Shown here one piece after another: positions 26,776 to 35,128 of a stretch of 64,000 bases of DNA; the stretch's first letter is position 1, and each line of letters begins with the position of its first letter. A program made the position numbers and the translations under genes. Source of the DNA: an uncultured Pelagibacteraceae bacterium (GTDB lineage Bacteria; Pseudomonadota; Alphaproteobacteria; Pelagibacterales; Pelagibacteraceae); NCBI GenBank assembly GCA_902589315.1, contig CACISK010000005.1, forward strand, positions 1 through 64,000, written 5' to 3'. The notes under the pieces are model-generated. The model was given only the letters and a program-made list of their open reading frames with translations, was not told where the DNA came from and made no database searches.

Positions 26776-28068
26776 ATGTATTTATATTCAAAGCTTCAAA
26801 ATCTAAAAAAACCTATACGTATTGCTTTTATTGGCTGTGGTAAATTTGTTTCTATGTTTCTTGCTCAATACAATCAATTAAACAAAATTATTTTAGACTC
26901 TATAATTGAAATTGATATCGACAGAGCTAAAAAAAATTGTTTAAGCAGCGGACTATCTAATGAAACTATGGACAAGATTAATTTTACAGATAATTTAGAC
27001 AACGTTTTTAATAGAGAAATTGATGTATTTATTGAGGCTACAGGCAATCCTATAGCAGGTACTATCCACGCAAAAAAAATAATAGAAAGTAAAAAACATG
27101 TGATTATGGTTAATGTTGAAGCAGATGTTTTATGTGGCAAATATTTATCTGACTTAGCAAAAGAAAATAATGTTATCTGCTCAATGGCTTATGGTGATCA
27201 ACCATCATTAATTTTAGAACAAATTGAATGGGCAAAATTAAATGGTTTTGAAGTTATATGTGCAGGAAAAGGTACAAAATATCACCCATCTTTTGAATAT
27301 TCGACACCAGAAACCGTCTGGGGCCACTATGGTTTAACTAAGGAGAGAGCCGAAAATGAGTCTGGCATGAACCCAAAAATGTTTAATAGTTTTTTATGTG
27401 GTGATAAATCATCAATTGAAATGTGTGCAGTTAACAATGCAACAGATTTAAGGTGCCCAAATAATGGACTAACTTATCCTCCAATAGGTGTTTATGATAT
27501 CGCCAAAAAGCTAATTCCAAAATCTGAAGGTGGTTTATTAGACTATTCAGGTCAAGTAGAAGTAATATCAAGTATAGATTTAGATAAAAAAGATATTCCC
27601 AACGATCTTAGATGGGGAGTTTATATAGTAATTAAAGCTCAAAATGAATACGTGAAGAATTGTTTTAAAGATTATGGAATGGTAACAGATTCTTCAGGAA
27701 GTTATTCTGCAATCTGGCGACCTTACCATTACATAGGACTAGAATTAGCACAATCAATATATTCTATAGTCCTTGATAATAAAGCAACTGGTAATACAAA
27801 AAATTTTAATGCTGAGATAGCAAGCATTGCAAAGAAAGATTTAAAAGCTGGTCAAAGACTTGATGGTGAAGGTGGTTATTGTGCAAGGGGAAGATTAATC
27901 TCGTCAAAAAGATCAAAACAGGAAAGAATTTTACCAATGGGATATACTGATAATGCTATTTTAAAGAAAGATATTAATAAAGATGAATTTATAAGTTTAG
28001 ATGATGTTGAGCTTAATTTACCAAAACAAATTATTGAGGCCAGGGAATATCAATATAACCTAATATAA
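26776..28068 (+). CDS. NAD(P)-dependent oxidoreductase with SAF domain (COG4091-type, homoserine dehydrogenase-like)
   Basis: A 430-residue protein. The N-terminal Rossmann domain has IRIAFIGCGKFVSMF near residue 15 and DVFIEATGNP near 85; the middle resembles the homoserine dehydrogenase catalytic region (AYGDQPSLILEQ and GKGTKYHPSF), and a C-terminal SAF-like segment includes KKDLKAGQRLDGEGGYCARG near 352. Proteins of this class occur in sugar-acid and amino-acid catabolic clusters, but none of those partners is next to this gene. The upstream region holds only a decayed gene. The exact reaction is unknown. Confidence 0.8.
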   Translation: MYLYSKLQNLKKPIRIAFIGCGKFVSMFLAQYNQLNKIILDSIIEIDIDRAKKNCLSSGLSNETMDKINFTDNLDNVFNREIDVFIEATGNPIAGTIHAKKIIESKKHVIMVNVEADVLCGKYLSDLAKENNVICSMAYGDQPSLILEQIEWAKLNGFEVICAGKGTKYHPSFEYSTPETVWGHYGLTKERAENESGMNPKMFNSFLCGDKSSIEMCAVNNATDLRCPNNGLTYPPIGVYDIAKKLIPKSEGGLLDYSGQVEVISSIDLDKKDIPNDLRWGVYIVIKAQNEYVKNCFKDYGMVTDSSGSYSAIWRPYHYIGLELAQSIYSIVLDNKATGNTKNFNAEIASIAKKDLKAGQRLDGEGGYCARGRLISSKRSKQERILPMGYTDNAILKKDINKDEFISLDDVELNLPKQIIEAREYQYNLI

Positions 28069-28078
28069 ATAATACATA

Positions 28079-29251
28079 ATGAAAAAAGAAATTTTATTAT
28101 CATTCATTTTTATTTTGTTAATTTCTCAAAATGTTTACTCTTCGGAAAAAATTAAAATTTTTTACTCAGGTTTTTCTTTTTCTAATAGTTATGAGTCAAA
28201 TAAAAACCTTACTAAATATACTTCAAAATTAATTAAAAAAAGGGCAGCAGATAAAAAAATCGATATAATTTCAGAAAGTTTATTAAAAATAGTTAGGGAA
28301 GAAAGTTTTACCAACATCAGCCTTGATACCAAAAATTTATTAGATTTTGAAAAGTATCCCGATAATGCAATTGTGATGGCAGTTGCTTTACAGCATGAAG
28401 AATTTTCACAAGAATATAATTCATCAATTAAAAAATATTCAGGATTTTATGATGCTTATTTCCAAATACTTTTTTACGATTTTTCTGATAGAAGCTTAAT
28501 AGCAGCAATTCCATTTGAATTTGAGATACCAATTTTATCTAATAAAAAATTAGATGAAAAAAATATTTTAAAAAGAATAAATAATTTTTATCTTAAAGAT
28601 CAACCATTTAAACAAATAGTTAAAATTATAAATAGATATAATATTAAGCAAAAATACGATTTAAGAATTGGTGTAACAAACGTAAATATTCAAGAAAGGG
28701 CATTTAAAGATATGCCTCAAAATACGATAAATAATCAGAACTATATGAAAAATCTAATTGCCCAGTCATTTTCGAAAAGGCTTTCAGAAAATCACAATGT
28801 AGCAATTGTTCCATTTACAGAGGGTCAAGCTATAGGAAGATCTATGAAGTTAAAATTTGCACAGTCTGATAAAATATTTGATATTAAATTACCTAATCCT
28901 GATTATCATATAGAAATAAATATTAAAGGTTTTAAAAAAGTTTTAGCTCAATCAACTGCAGTCGAAGATCTCTTTCTCTACGGTTCTTTTATAAATCTTA
29001 AAATATATCAGCCTGAATTAAATAAATATTATTTTGATGAGACCTTAAGAGGTGTCACTCAAGTAAAAATACCTAAAGAGCAATCTGATATTAATGATTG
29101 GAGAAAGTACTATTATAATTTAGAAATTTTGTTTGATGATTTCTCAAAAAATATAATTAAACAAGATAAGAAATGGTTAAAAAAAGCTACAAAAAAAAAG
29201 ATAAAAAAAGAAATCAAAAATTTGAATTTGATAATAGATAAATTAAAATAA
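28079..29251 (+). CDS. Exported protein of unknown function
   Basis: A 390-residue protein with a clear signal peptide: basic KK start, hydrophobic run LLSFIFILLISQ and a likely cleavage after NVYSS. The mature chain is lysine-rich and soluble-looking. An NVAIVPFTEG segment near residue 239 recalls the strand pattern of TolB-N/CsgG-like folds, and the C-terminus is a basic coiled-coil-like helix. I do not recognise the family. It is convergent with the next gene (3-bp gap) and belongs to a block of five exported proteins. Confidence 0.75.
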   Translation: MKKEILLSFIFILLISQNVYSSEKIKIFYSGFSFSNSYESNKNLTKYTSKLIKKRAADKKIDIISESLLKIVREESFTNISLDTKNLLDFEKYPDNAIVMAVALQHEEFSQEYNSSIKKYSGFYDAYFQILFYDFSDRSLIAAIPFEFEIPILSNKKLDEKNILKRINNFYLKDQPFKQIVKIINRYNIKQKYDLRIGVTNVNIQERAFKDMPQNTINNQNYMKNLIAQSFSKRLSENHNVAIVPFTEGQAIGRSMKLKFAQSDKIFDIKLPNPDYHIEINIKGFKKVLAQSTAVEDLFLYGSFINLKIYQPELNKYYFDETLRGVTQVKIPKEQSDINDWRKYYYNLEILFDDFSKNIIKQDKKWLKKATKKKIKKEIKNLNLIIDKLK

Positions 29252-29254
29252 AAG

Positions 29255-30382
29255 TTACTCAATATCTGGCAGCTCTAATTCGTCCAATGCTTTACTAAGA
29301 TTCCCATTGTCTCTAATTTTTTTTTCTTTGGCCCCTGAAAAAACAAATTTAATTGTTGTGTTCATATTTTTTACAAAAGCAGGTAATTCTGGCAATACGC
29401 TTGCAATTGCACCAACTTCTGCAAAATTGCTTAACAATGAATTAAGGTTTGATCCGCCACTGTTATTAGTAATATTTTGAATTGTCCTACTAGTTGCCCC
29501 ATATAAGTTAATCGTAGACTCAGCGGCCGCAAAAGCAAATGGCAAAGCTTTTTCATAATAAGTTCTTCCAATTTCACTTAATGCTACTGATGAATTTTGC
29601 ACATTTGCTTTGATTGATTTACTTGATGAATCAATAAGCATTTTTGTAGAGCTTAATCTTTCATTTTCATCAATTTTACTGTTTTTCATATATTCTAATG
29701 AAGCAAAAATTTTATCTGCCTCGACATTATTGTCATATGCTCTGTGTAAAAATTCTAATGCTTTTAAATAATTACCAGATGCTTGAAAAAAATAATAACT
29801 GACTTCACTAGATGCACCAAATTCACCAAAACTTTTGCTTATATCTTTTGAGACACCTAAAGTGTTAGAAACAATATTCCCAACTGCTTTATTTAATTTA
29901 TTTTTTTCTTTCTTTACATCTTCGTCAAAATCTTCAGCACTTCCTTTAAAAGATGCAATTTGTTTTTGAGCTAGAGGACTGCTTGACTCAACAATTTTAT
30001 AAGTTTTTTTTGTTACACCTTCTTTTCCTGGCAATCCATTAAAACGATAAATAATAGGTTTATCTTTTAGTTTCTTAAAAAAATAAGATTTTGATCCTTT
30101 TGCAGGCTTTAATTTTATATGTTTTTTTGTGAATGCATTCATCTTCCAACCGCCAGTTTCAATTATTTTTCCATTTTCTGTCACTTCGTAAATCTTATTT
30201 TTAAACTTATATTGCAAAGTTTTATTATCTCGTGAAATAGTAAAAGTATGATTAGAAAAAAACTCTTTTAAAGCCTTGCCTTTTAAGTTTTTTTCAATAT
30301 TGAAAGATTTACTTAAATCAATTGTTTTTGCATTGGCTAAATTAATACTTATTAATAAAATTAACAAAAACCTAAAAAACAT
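29255..30382 (-). CDS. Exported helical protein of unknown function
   Basis: A 375-residue protein with a signal peptide (FFRFLLILLISINLANA). The first about 130 residues look like a small beta-rich domain (TISRDNKTLQYKFKNKIYEV then a GGWKMNAFTKKH segment), and the rest is alanine/serine-rich and helical, possibly TPR-like around GNYLKALEFLHRAYDNN near residue 205. It lies 2 bp downstream of a small lipoprotein gene on the same strand, so they are probably co-transcribed. Function not recognised. Confidence 0.75.
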   Translation of the reverse strand: MFFRFLLILLISINLANAKTIDLSKSFNIEKNLKGKALKEFFSNHTFTISRDNKTLQYKFKNKIYEVTENGKIIETGGWKMNAFTKKHIKLKPAKGSKSYFFKKLKDKPIIYRFNGLPGKEGVTKKTYKIVESSSPLAQKQIASFKGSAEDFDEDVKKEKNKLNKAVGNIVSNTLGVSKDISKSFGEFGASSEVSYYFFQASGNYLKALEFLHRAYDNNVEADKIFASLEYMKNSKIDENERLSSTKMLIDSSSKSIKANVQNSSVALSEIGRTYYEKALPFAFAAAESTINLYGATSRTIQNITNNSGGSNLNSLLSNFAEVGAIASVLPELPAFVKNMNTTIKFVFSGAKEKKIRDNGNLSKALDELELPDIE

Positions 30383-30384
30383 AG

Positions 30385-30720
30385 TTAACTATATTTAGAT
30401 AAAACCTTATTAAGATATTCCTGTTTATCTTTTGAATTTTTATATCCTAAAATCATATCATCATAAATTAACCAAGCCTGAACATTATCTATTCTGCTTT
30501 CGTAAACTTGATCAGCTATGGCCTTAAGGATTAAATCGTAAGTGTCTTTGTATTCCTCATTTTTTTTTGGATTTAAACTTATAAATTTAAGCTCTAAGCA
30601 TTTAACTGATTTTGTAAATTGACCATGTATATCTTTACAAGTTTTTTCACCAAATTTATTACCTGAAGCACAACTAGTTAAAAAAAATATTAACAATAAA
30701 GAACAAATCTTTGATTTCAT
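30385..30720 (-). CDS. Small lipoprotein
   Basis: A 111-residue protein with a lipoprotein signal (CSLLLIFFLTSC, lipobox L-T-S-C with C17 as the acylated residue). The mature part contains two further cysteines, in KTCKDIHG and VKCLELKF. Its start overlaps the stop of the 366-residue gene upstream by one base, so the minus-strand trio 31820-29255 looks like one operon. Family not recognised. Confidence 0.75.
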   Translation of the reverse strand: MKSKICSLLLIFFLTSCASGNKFGEKTCKDIHGQFTKSVKCLELKFISLNPKKNEEYKDTYDLILKAIADQVYESRIDNVQAWLIYDDMILGYKNSKDKQEYLNKVLSKYS

Positions 30721-31820
30721 TAATTTATTCCTTTACTATTTATTAATGCAACCAGGTCTCTCGCTGTTCTTTTAGAAACTGCTGCTATTGAATTATTTTT
30801 TGCCTCATCATAATTTATACCACCACGTTTTTCATTGATACCTCCTATAGTACCTAAACTAACTGGATCGCCGCTACCAAGTTTTATGATCTCAGCTTTT
30901 GTAAGAGCAACAGGAACAACTGTATTACCGTTCGATTTATCAGTTTCTGAAATACCTACATCAAAATAAGCAAATACGACATAATTAACATTTTTCTCAG
31001 CCATCATATCTTCAATTTCCCATTGAACTTCTTCAGGAATACCTCCACCACTTTCTAGAGAGTCTACAATTTCAGTTTTAAGACCTCTCCATTTTTTTCT
31101 AACTTGCCTTGGCCCTGAGACAGGTTCAAATCTTGCTTTAGTAAAAATTTCTTTCATATTTGCTTCTAATTTTGTCGTATCATTATCATCTACTATATAT
31201 TCTGTAACATCTCTTTTTTTCAATTTGCTTCCACCAGTTTCAGAAATATTCGTTTCAGTTGTAGTAGATGATATTCCGCTATCAGTTTCTTCTTCGTTGA
31301 TATCAATTCCTTTAGTTTTCTTGTCAACACTTGTTACTCTTTCATCAAATGCCCTTTGTGAGTCAACAGTCCTTGAAAAAAATATCATTGCCAGTTTTGA
31401 TTTGTCTGAGCTTTTTGTATCGAAAACTTTTGAACTTTTATTTATTTCAATGTCTAAACGTGTGGTATCAATATTTGCTTTCATAACTACTGAAACTTTT
31501 TTTTGTTTTTTATCGATTTGCTCATCAACAACTCTGTCACAAACCATATACTCCGATAAATTTGCATATATTTGATCTTGAATACTGATAAAAATTGTTC
31601 TTTTAGAACCTTCCATACCCTGCACAAATTTTTTAAAAGCATTTTGACAAGCCTTGTTTTTGGCAATTTGCATTTTTTCGTTTATTTTTTTTTTAGAGTA
31701 GGCACCTTTATATGTCTCAATTGCTGAACCCCTAAATTCAACAGCTTGGACGTTGAAAAATACTAGAAAATAAATTATGAATGTTTTAAGAAACAAACGT
31801 TTCTTTAATAATTTAATCAT
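30720..31820 (-). CDS. Exported protein, possibly LPP20/FlgT-N-like
   Basis: A 366-residue protein with an N-terminal hydrophobic signal and a likely cleavage near VQAVEF. The first about 90 mature residues follow the pattern seen in FlgT N-terminal and LPP20-like domains: a short strand, then a helix with repeated alanines (KMQIAKNKACQNAFKKFVQG) and a later VSVVMKANIDTTRL strand. A threonine/serine-rich linker follows, then a domain with VNYVVFAYFDVGIS. Stop and start overlap with the lipoprotein gene. The fold suggestion is weak and the function unknown. Confidence 0.7.
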   Translation of the reverse strand: MIKLLKKRLFLKTFIIYFLVFFNVQAVEFRGSAIETYKGAYSKKKINEKMQIAKNKACQNAFKKFVQGMEGSKRTIFISIQDQIYANLSEYMVCDRVVDEQIDKKQKKVSVVMKANIDTTRLDIEINKSSKVFDTKSSDKSKLAMIFFSRTVDSQRAFDERVTSVDKKTKGIDINEEETDSGISSTTTETNISETGGSKLKKRDVTEYIVDDNDTTKLEANMKEIFTKARFEPVSGPRQVRKKWRGLKTEIVDSLESGGGIPEEVQWEIEDMMAEKNVNYVVFAYFDVGISETDKSNGNTVVPVALTKAEIIKLGSGDPVSLGTIGGINEKRGGINYDEAKNNSIAAVSKRTARDLVALINSKGIN

Positions 31821-31877
31821 ACTTAATAATATAAATAATATATAATTTTGATAGTATTGCTGTTAAAATTTATTTCA

Positions 31878-33179
31878 ATGAAAAATCTAATGCAATTATC
31901 TATTAAAATATTCACTAAAGTCCTTGTTATTTTTGTCATTTTTTTATCAAGCTCATTAGCAGAAGTTGAATATAAAGATGTTGAAGCTACAGGTGTTGAT
32001 AAAATTTATGAAATTGCTTTAAAAAAAGCTTTTAAGCAGGCTATAGAAAAAGTTAATGGCATTTCTATTAAATCTGAAAACATTTATAAAACTATTGATG
32101 CAAATTTAAATATAAAGGGAAATTTATCTATAAATGATCAAACATCATCAGGTCAATACAAAGCAACAGCAAACTATAAAGAATTAACTAAAACGATATT
32201 TGAAAAAAGTGAAGGCTCTATAAGAAGTTTTGAAATATTAAATGAATATAAAAATAATGACGGAGAATTTTATATCAAAATATTAGCAAAAATAGCTGAA
32301 TATAAATTGTCAGAAGCAGCTAAAAGAAAAAGAATTGCAATTATTCCATTTAGAATTGAAAAAAATAATTTTTTCAATCAGTTCAATTCATTTAATGCAA
32401 ACGATTTAACAAATCTAATTAATAATGATTTAACAAGTTATTTTGTCCAAACTCGAAAATTTACTGTTTTAGATAGAAAATTTAATAAAGAGATTTTTGA
32501 TGAGTTGAGTAATCTTAAAAATACCACAAAAATAGAAGAAAGAGTTAAAATCGGGCAGAAATTATTTGCAGATTTTATTTTAATAGGTGAAATCTATTCT
32601 TTCAAAATTGAAGAAAAAGAAAAAAAATTCTTAACATCTGACACTGTAATAAAAAAAAGAATTGGAACTATGATACTAAATTATAGGATCTTAGAAGTTG
32701 CAACAAATCAAATCATATATTCAGCTGATTATGAAAAGGAATTAGATTTAAGTAAAGTATCAAAAACATTAAAATATTTTACTAATTTAGTTGTTGATGA
32801 AATAGGACCAAATATAATTGATGAAATATTTCCTATAATGGTTGAGAATTTTGAGGATAATCTTTTTTATCTAAGCCAAGGTGGTATGAAAATTAAACAA
32901 GGAGACAAGTTTATTTTATATGAATTAACGAATAAAAAAATAATTGACTCGTACACAGGTGAAAATTTAGGGAATATAAAAAAAAAGATCGGATTAGTAG
33001 AAATAATTGAGTCTAATTCAGGTTATTCAATTGCAAAATTTGTTAACGATAATCAAATTGCAAAAATACAGTTTAAACCATTAGCATTTACTTTAAAGCC
33101 ATACAGACAAACACCTAAAAAAAATGTGGAAAATAAAAAGATTAAAAAAAAAGATAAAAACCTAGACAAGATTTATTAA
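31878..33179 (+). CDS. CsgG/FlgT-like exported protein
   Basis: A protein of 433 residues from the ATG at 31878, which gives a normal signal peptide (KVLVIFVIFLSSSLAEV); a TTG ten codons upstream gives a worse N-terminus. Three parts are visible: an N-terminal domain (VDKIYEIALKKAFKQAIEKV), a middle CsgG/TolB-like domain (RKRIAIIPFRIEK, then FTVLDRKFNKEIFDEL, then KLFADFILIGEIYSF) and a C-terminal beta domain (GMKIKQGDKFILYEL). This order matches FlgT, but no flagellar gene is seen here. A role in outer-membrane assembly or secretion is inference. Divergent from the operon at 29255-31820, with starts 57 bp apart. Confidence 0.75.
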   Translation: MKNLMQLSIKIFTKVLVIFVIFLSSSLAEVEYKDVEATGVDKIYEIALKKAFKQAIEKVNGISIKSENIYKTIDANLNIKGNLSINDQTSSGQYKATANYKELTKTIFEKSEGSIRSFEILNEYKNNDGEFYIKILAKIAEYKLSEAAKRKRIAIIPFRIEKNNFFNQFNSFNANDLTNLINNDLTSYFVQTRKFTVLDRKFNKEIFDELSNLKNTTKIEERVKIGQKLFADFILIGEIYSFKIEEKEKKFLTSDTVIKKRIGTMILNYRILEVATNQIIYSADYEKELDLSKVSKTLKYFTNLVVDEIGPNIIDEIFPIMVENFEDNLFYLSQGGMKIKQGDKFILYELTNKKIIDSYTGENLGNIKKKIGLVEIIESNSGYSIAKFVNDNQIAKIQFKPLAFTLKPYRQTPKKNVENKKIKKKDKNLDKIY

Positions 33180-33202
33180 TATAAAAATAAACTTAAAGTG
33201 TA

Positions 33203-33311
33203 AAAAAAATTTTACTTATTCATCTTGTTCAATTATAAATATTGGCATAAACACTCATGAAAATAACTCATGCCCTCGTGGTGAAATTGGTAGACACAAA
33301 GGACTTAAAAT
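33203..33311 (+). repeat. Copy 1 of tRNA-Leu promoter plus 5'-half repeat (left host junction)
   Basis: About 108 bases shared with 34849-34956 and 37514-37622. The copy includes an AT-rich upstream segment with TTGTTC-AATTATAAATATT and then the first 39 bases of tRNA-Leu. Unlike copies 2 and 3 it is not preceded by the 11-bp repeat pair or GAGAGATAAAAT, which is expected if this is the original chromosomal promoter side. Confidence 0.9.
33272..33310 (+). pseudogene. Truncated tRNA-Leu(UAA), 5' 39 nt (copy 1)
   Basis: These 39 bases are identical to positions 1-39 of the intact tRNA-Leu at 37584: acceptor 5' strand, D arm, and anticodon 5' strand plus the seven-base loop CTTAAAA. Downstream the sequence diverges at once and no 3' half follows, so it cannot fold as a tRNA. 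It marks an insertion point in the anticodon loop. Confidence 0.95.
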
Positions 33312-33333
33312 AGTTTGAATTGAGGAATTTTGG

Positions 33334-33363
33334 AGTCTCTTATAGTCTCTAATAGTCTTATTC
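33334..33363 (+). repeat. Three tandem 10-bp AGTCT repeats, element 1 left end
   Basis: AGTCT starts at 33334, 33344 and 33354, an exact 10-bp period (AGTCTCTTAT, AGTCTCTAAT, AGTCTTATTC). The first begins 24 bases after the last shared tRNA base, exactly as in element 2. The layout resembles the contiguous arm-type sites of lambda-like integrases, which is an analogy and not proof. Confidence 0.8.
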
Positions 33364-33435
33364 TCTTATAATCCAGTAAGTTTTAAAATATTGGATTACT
33401 ATTATTGAAAAATCTTAATAATTAATCCTCAGATT

Positions 33436-33468
33436 CTCGGAACATTCTCGGAACTGGAGAGATAAAAT
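33436..33468 (+). repeat. 11-bp-spaced CTCGGAA pair plus GAGAGATAAAAT, element 1 left
   Basis: CTCGGAAC occurs at 33436 and 33447, followed by GGAGAGATAAAATGG. The same composite recurs at the right end of this element (34816) and, with CTAGAAA instead of CTCGGAA, at both ends of element 2. It lies just upstream of the protease start codon at 33483. Confidence 0.8.
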
Positions 33469-33482
33469 GGTATAAAATATTA

Positions 33483-34769
33483 ATGAAAAAATTTATTTTA
33501 ATTTTTTTTTCTAGTCTAATTTTTAACAATTTTTCTTATGCTTCAATTATTGAATTTGGAAAGTGTTATGGTTCATATAAAGAAGAGCTGTGGAATGAGG
33601 AGAATTATAATATTGCGAAAAATTTTTACAGAAAATATGAAGAAAAACCTTATATCAAAGATGGAAAATGGATATTTGAAGATTTTCACACAGGACACGA
33701 TCTTGTTGATGATTTAAATGAAGACGAAGAAACCATAAAATATGTTAATGAAATTATAGAAAATTACAAAAATATAAAAGTTCATGATAAATATATAGTT
33801 TCTATAAATACTGCTAATTCAACGGTTACTATTTTGGAAGAATATACAAATGAAAGAATAGATAGCTTGTATTTATACTACAGAACTTTGGCTCAACTAA
33901 TAAAAAAGGGTGGAGGTAGCGAAGCACAAAAAAATAGTGCTAAGAATCCATATGTCCCTGAAAAAACTACAATAGAAAAATATAGTATCTCTGATTATGT
34001 AGGAGGAATAATTCTTGCTTTTAACGAAAGAGGCTATGGGGTTAAAATTGATCTCAATACGCTGAATATTAATTATGGATATAGAGATAAACCAAATTTT
34101 CAAAACCCTTACTTTAGGAGAGTATGCACTGAGAACTTCAACAATCAAATTGCTGATGAAGGTTCAAAGAATAAATCGTCAAGTGGAACTGCTTTTTTTG
34201 TCTCTAACAAAGGTTATTTACTTACAAACCATCATGTTGTTGAAGGCTGCTCTGTTTCTAAAATAACTTATAATAATAAAGATTATGATACGGAATTAAT
34301 AGCAACAGACGTAAATTTAGATCTGGCGTTGCTTAAGTCACAAGCTAATAATAAATCATTTATAAACTTTTCAAATAAAGATTTAAAAAAAATGCAAAGA
34401 ATTTATGTTGGAGGTTATCCATTAGGAAAAGGATTAAGTGATGATTTAAAAATTTCGTCTGGAATTGTTAGTTCACTGAAGGGCTTTAATGATAACTCAA
34501 ACGAAATACAAATAGATGCAGCAATTAATCCTGGTAATAGCGGCGGGCCAATAATTAATCAAAGTGGAGAACTTGTGGCTATTGCAGTAGCAGGTCTATC
34601 CAAAGATGTTACTGAGGGAATTAATTTTGGTATAAAAGCTTCAGCTGCTGAAATGTTTTTAAAGTCAAATAAATTGAAACCTTCGTATTCTAGATTTACA
34701 AAAGAGAAAAAAAATGACCAGTTATTGGAAATATTAGAGGAGTCGACAGTTTATACATATTGTAATTAA
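33483..34769 (+). CDS. Exported trypsin-like serine protease
   Basis: A 428-residue protein with a signal peptide (about residues 1-20, ending FSYA). The C-terminal half (about 230-400) is an S1C/DegP-like trypsin fold with catalytic H251 in TNHHVV, D280 in NLDLALL and S353 in NPGNSGGP. No PDZ domain follows. The N-terminal region (21-225) matches no domain I know and has three cysteines. It is the only gene of element 1, starting 173 bases after the tRNA break with no strong ribosome-binding site. It probably acts in the periplasm; the substrate is unknown. Confidence 0.88.
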   Translation: MKKFILIFFSSLIFNNFSYASIIEFGKCYGSYKEELWNEENYNIAKNFYRKYEEKPYIKDGKWIFEDFHTGHDLVDDLNEDEETIKYVNEIIENYKNIKVHDKYIVSINTANSTVTILEEYTNERIDSLYLYYRTLAQLIKKGGGSEAQKNSAKNPYVPEKTTIEKYSISDYVGGIILAFNERGYGVKIDLNTLNINYGYRDKPNFQNPYFRRVCTENFNNQIADEGSKNKSSSGTAFFVSNKGYLLTNHHVVEGCSVSKITYNNKDYDTELIATDVNLDLALLKSQANNKSFINFSNKDLKKMQRIYVGGYPLGKGLSDDLKISSGIVSSLKGFNDNSNEIQIDAAINPGNSGGPIINQSGELVAIAVAGLSKDVTEGINFGIKASAAEMFLKSNKLKPSYSRFTKEKKNDQLLEILEESTVYTYCN

Positions 34770-34815
34770 ATAATCATATAAATTAAAAATATTGTTAAAG
34801 GATAATATAGGATAA

Positions 34816-34848
34816 CTCGGAACAAACTCGGAAACAGAGAGATAAAAT
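34816..34848 (+). repeat. 11-bp-spaced CTCGGAA pair plus GAGAGATAAAAT, element 1 right
   Basis: The CTCGGAA repeats lie at 34816 and 34827 and are preceded by TATAGGATAA, which also precedes the pair at the right end of element 2. Measured from the A before CT, the second repeat starts at 34826, exactly 92 bases before the tRNA copy at 34918. The stretch 34770-35128 holds no gene, only this pair, tRNA copy 2 and the left end of element 2. Confidence 0.8.
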
Positions 34849-34956
34849 TAAAAAATTTTACTTATTACCCTTGTTGAATTATAAATATTAGCATAAACAC
34901 TCATGAAAATAACTCATGCCCTCGTGGTGAAATTGGTAGACACAAAGGACTTAAAA
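34849..34956 (+). repeat. Copy 2 of tRNA-Leu promoter plus 5'-half repeat
   Basis: This copy has the same AT-rich promoter segment as copies 1 and 3 (only a handful of differences in about 60 bases) and then 39 identical tRNA bases at 34918-34956. It serves as the right end of element 1 and the left junction of element 2. Confidence 0.9.
34918..34956 (+). pseudogene. Truncated tRNA-Leu(UAA), 5' 39 nt (copy 2)
   Basis: Identical to the first 39 bases of the intact tRNA at 37584, again ending in the anticodon loop at CTTAAAA. It is followed by unrelated sequence (AACATAGGG), so no mature tRNA can form. Confidence 0.95.
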
Positions 34957-34979
34957 AACATAGGGTAGAGTAAATTTAT

Positions 34980-35009
34980 AGTCTCACACAGTCTCATATA
35001 GTCTTAAAT
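34980..35009 (+). repeat. Three tandem 10-bp AGTCT repeats, element 2 left end
   Basis: AGTCT starts at 34980, 34990 and 35000 (AGTCTCACAC, AGTCTCATAT, AGTCTTAAAT), with the first 24 bases after the tRNA break. As in element 1, the third unit reads AGTCTTA rather than AGTCTCA/T. Confidence 0.8.
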
Positions 35010-35080
35010 CCCATTAAATTCTAAATTTTAAAAAAACTTTAATTATTTTTATTGCAATATGAATTATAAATTCTACCAAA

Positions 35081-35113
35081 CTAGAAATTAACTAGAAACT
35101 AAAGAGATGAAAT
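35081..35113 (+). repeat. 11-bp-spaced CTAGAAA pair plus AGAGATGAAAT, element 2 left
   Basis: CTAGAAA starts at 35081 and 35092, followed by AAAGAGATGAAATAATAT. It corresponds in place to the CTCGGAA pair of element 1 (125 versus 126 bases from the break). Confidence 0.75.
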
Positions 35114-35128
35114 AATATAATTTTAATA

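Larger units (their letters stand above)
33311..34956 (+). mobile_element. Element 1: integrase-less cassette in tRNA-Leu(UAA), protease cargo
   Basis: A 1646-bp unit from the break in tRNA copy 1 to the break in copy 2. Order: three AGTCT repeats at 10-bp spacing, about 80 AT-rich bases, a CTCGGAA pair at 11-bp spacing plus GAGAGATAAAAT, one gene for an exported protease, a second CTCGGAA pair plus GAGAGATAAAAT, and then a new tRNA promoter and 39-base 5' half. No recombinase gene is present. Boundaries are inferred from the repeat breakpoints; mobility in trans is inference. Confidence 0.75.

Noticed and set aside
31848..31877. TTG start for the CsgG/FlgT-like protein
   Set aside because: No ribosome-binding site, and the ATG at 31878 gives a proper signal peptide.
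33334..33363. Short regular repeats as a CRISPR-like array
   Set aside because: The unit is only 10 bp with three copies and no spacers; the spacing suits protein binding instead.
33364..33400. TAATCCA...TGGATTA inverted repeat as a conserved part of the element
   Set aside because: It occurs in element 1 only; the equivalent place in element 2 has no inverted repeat.
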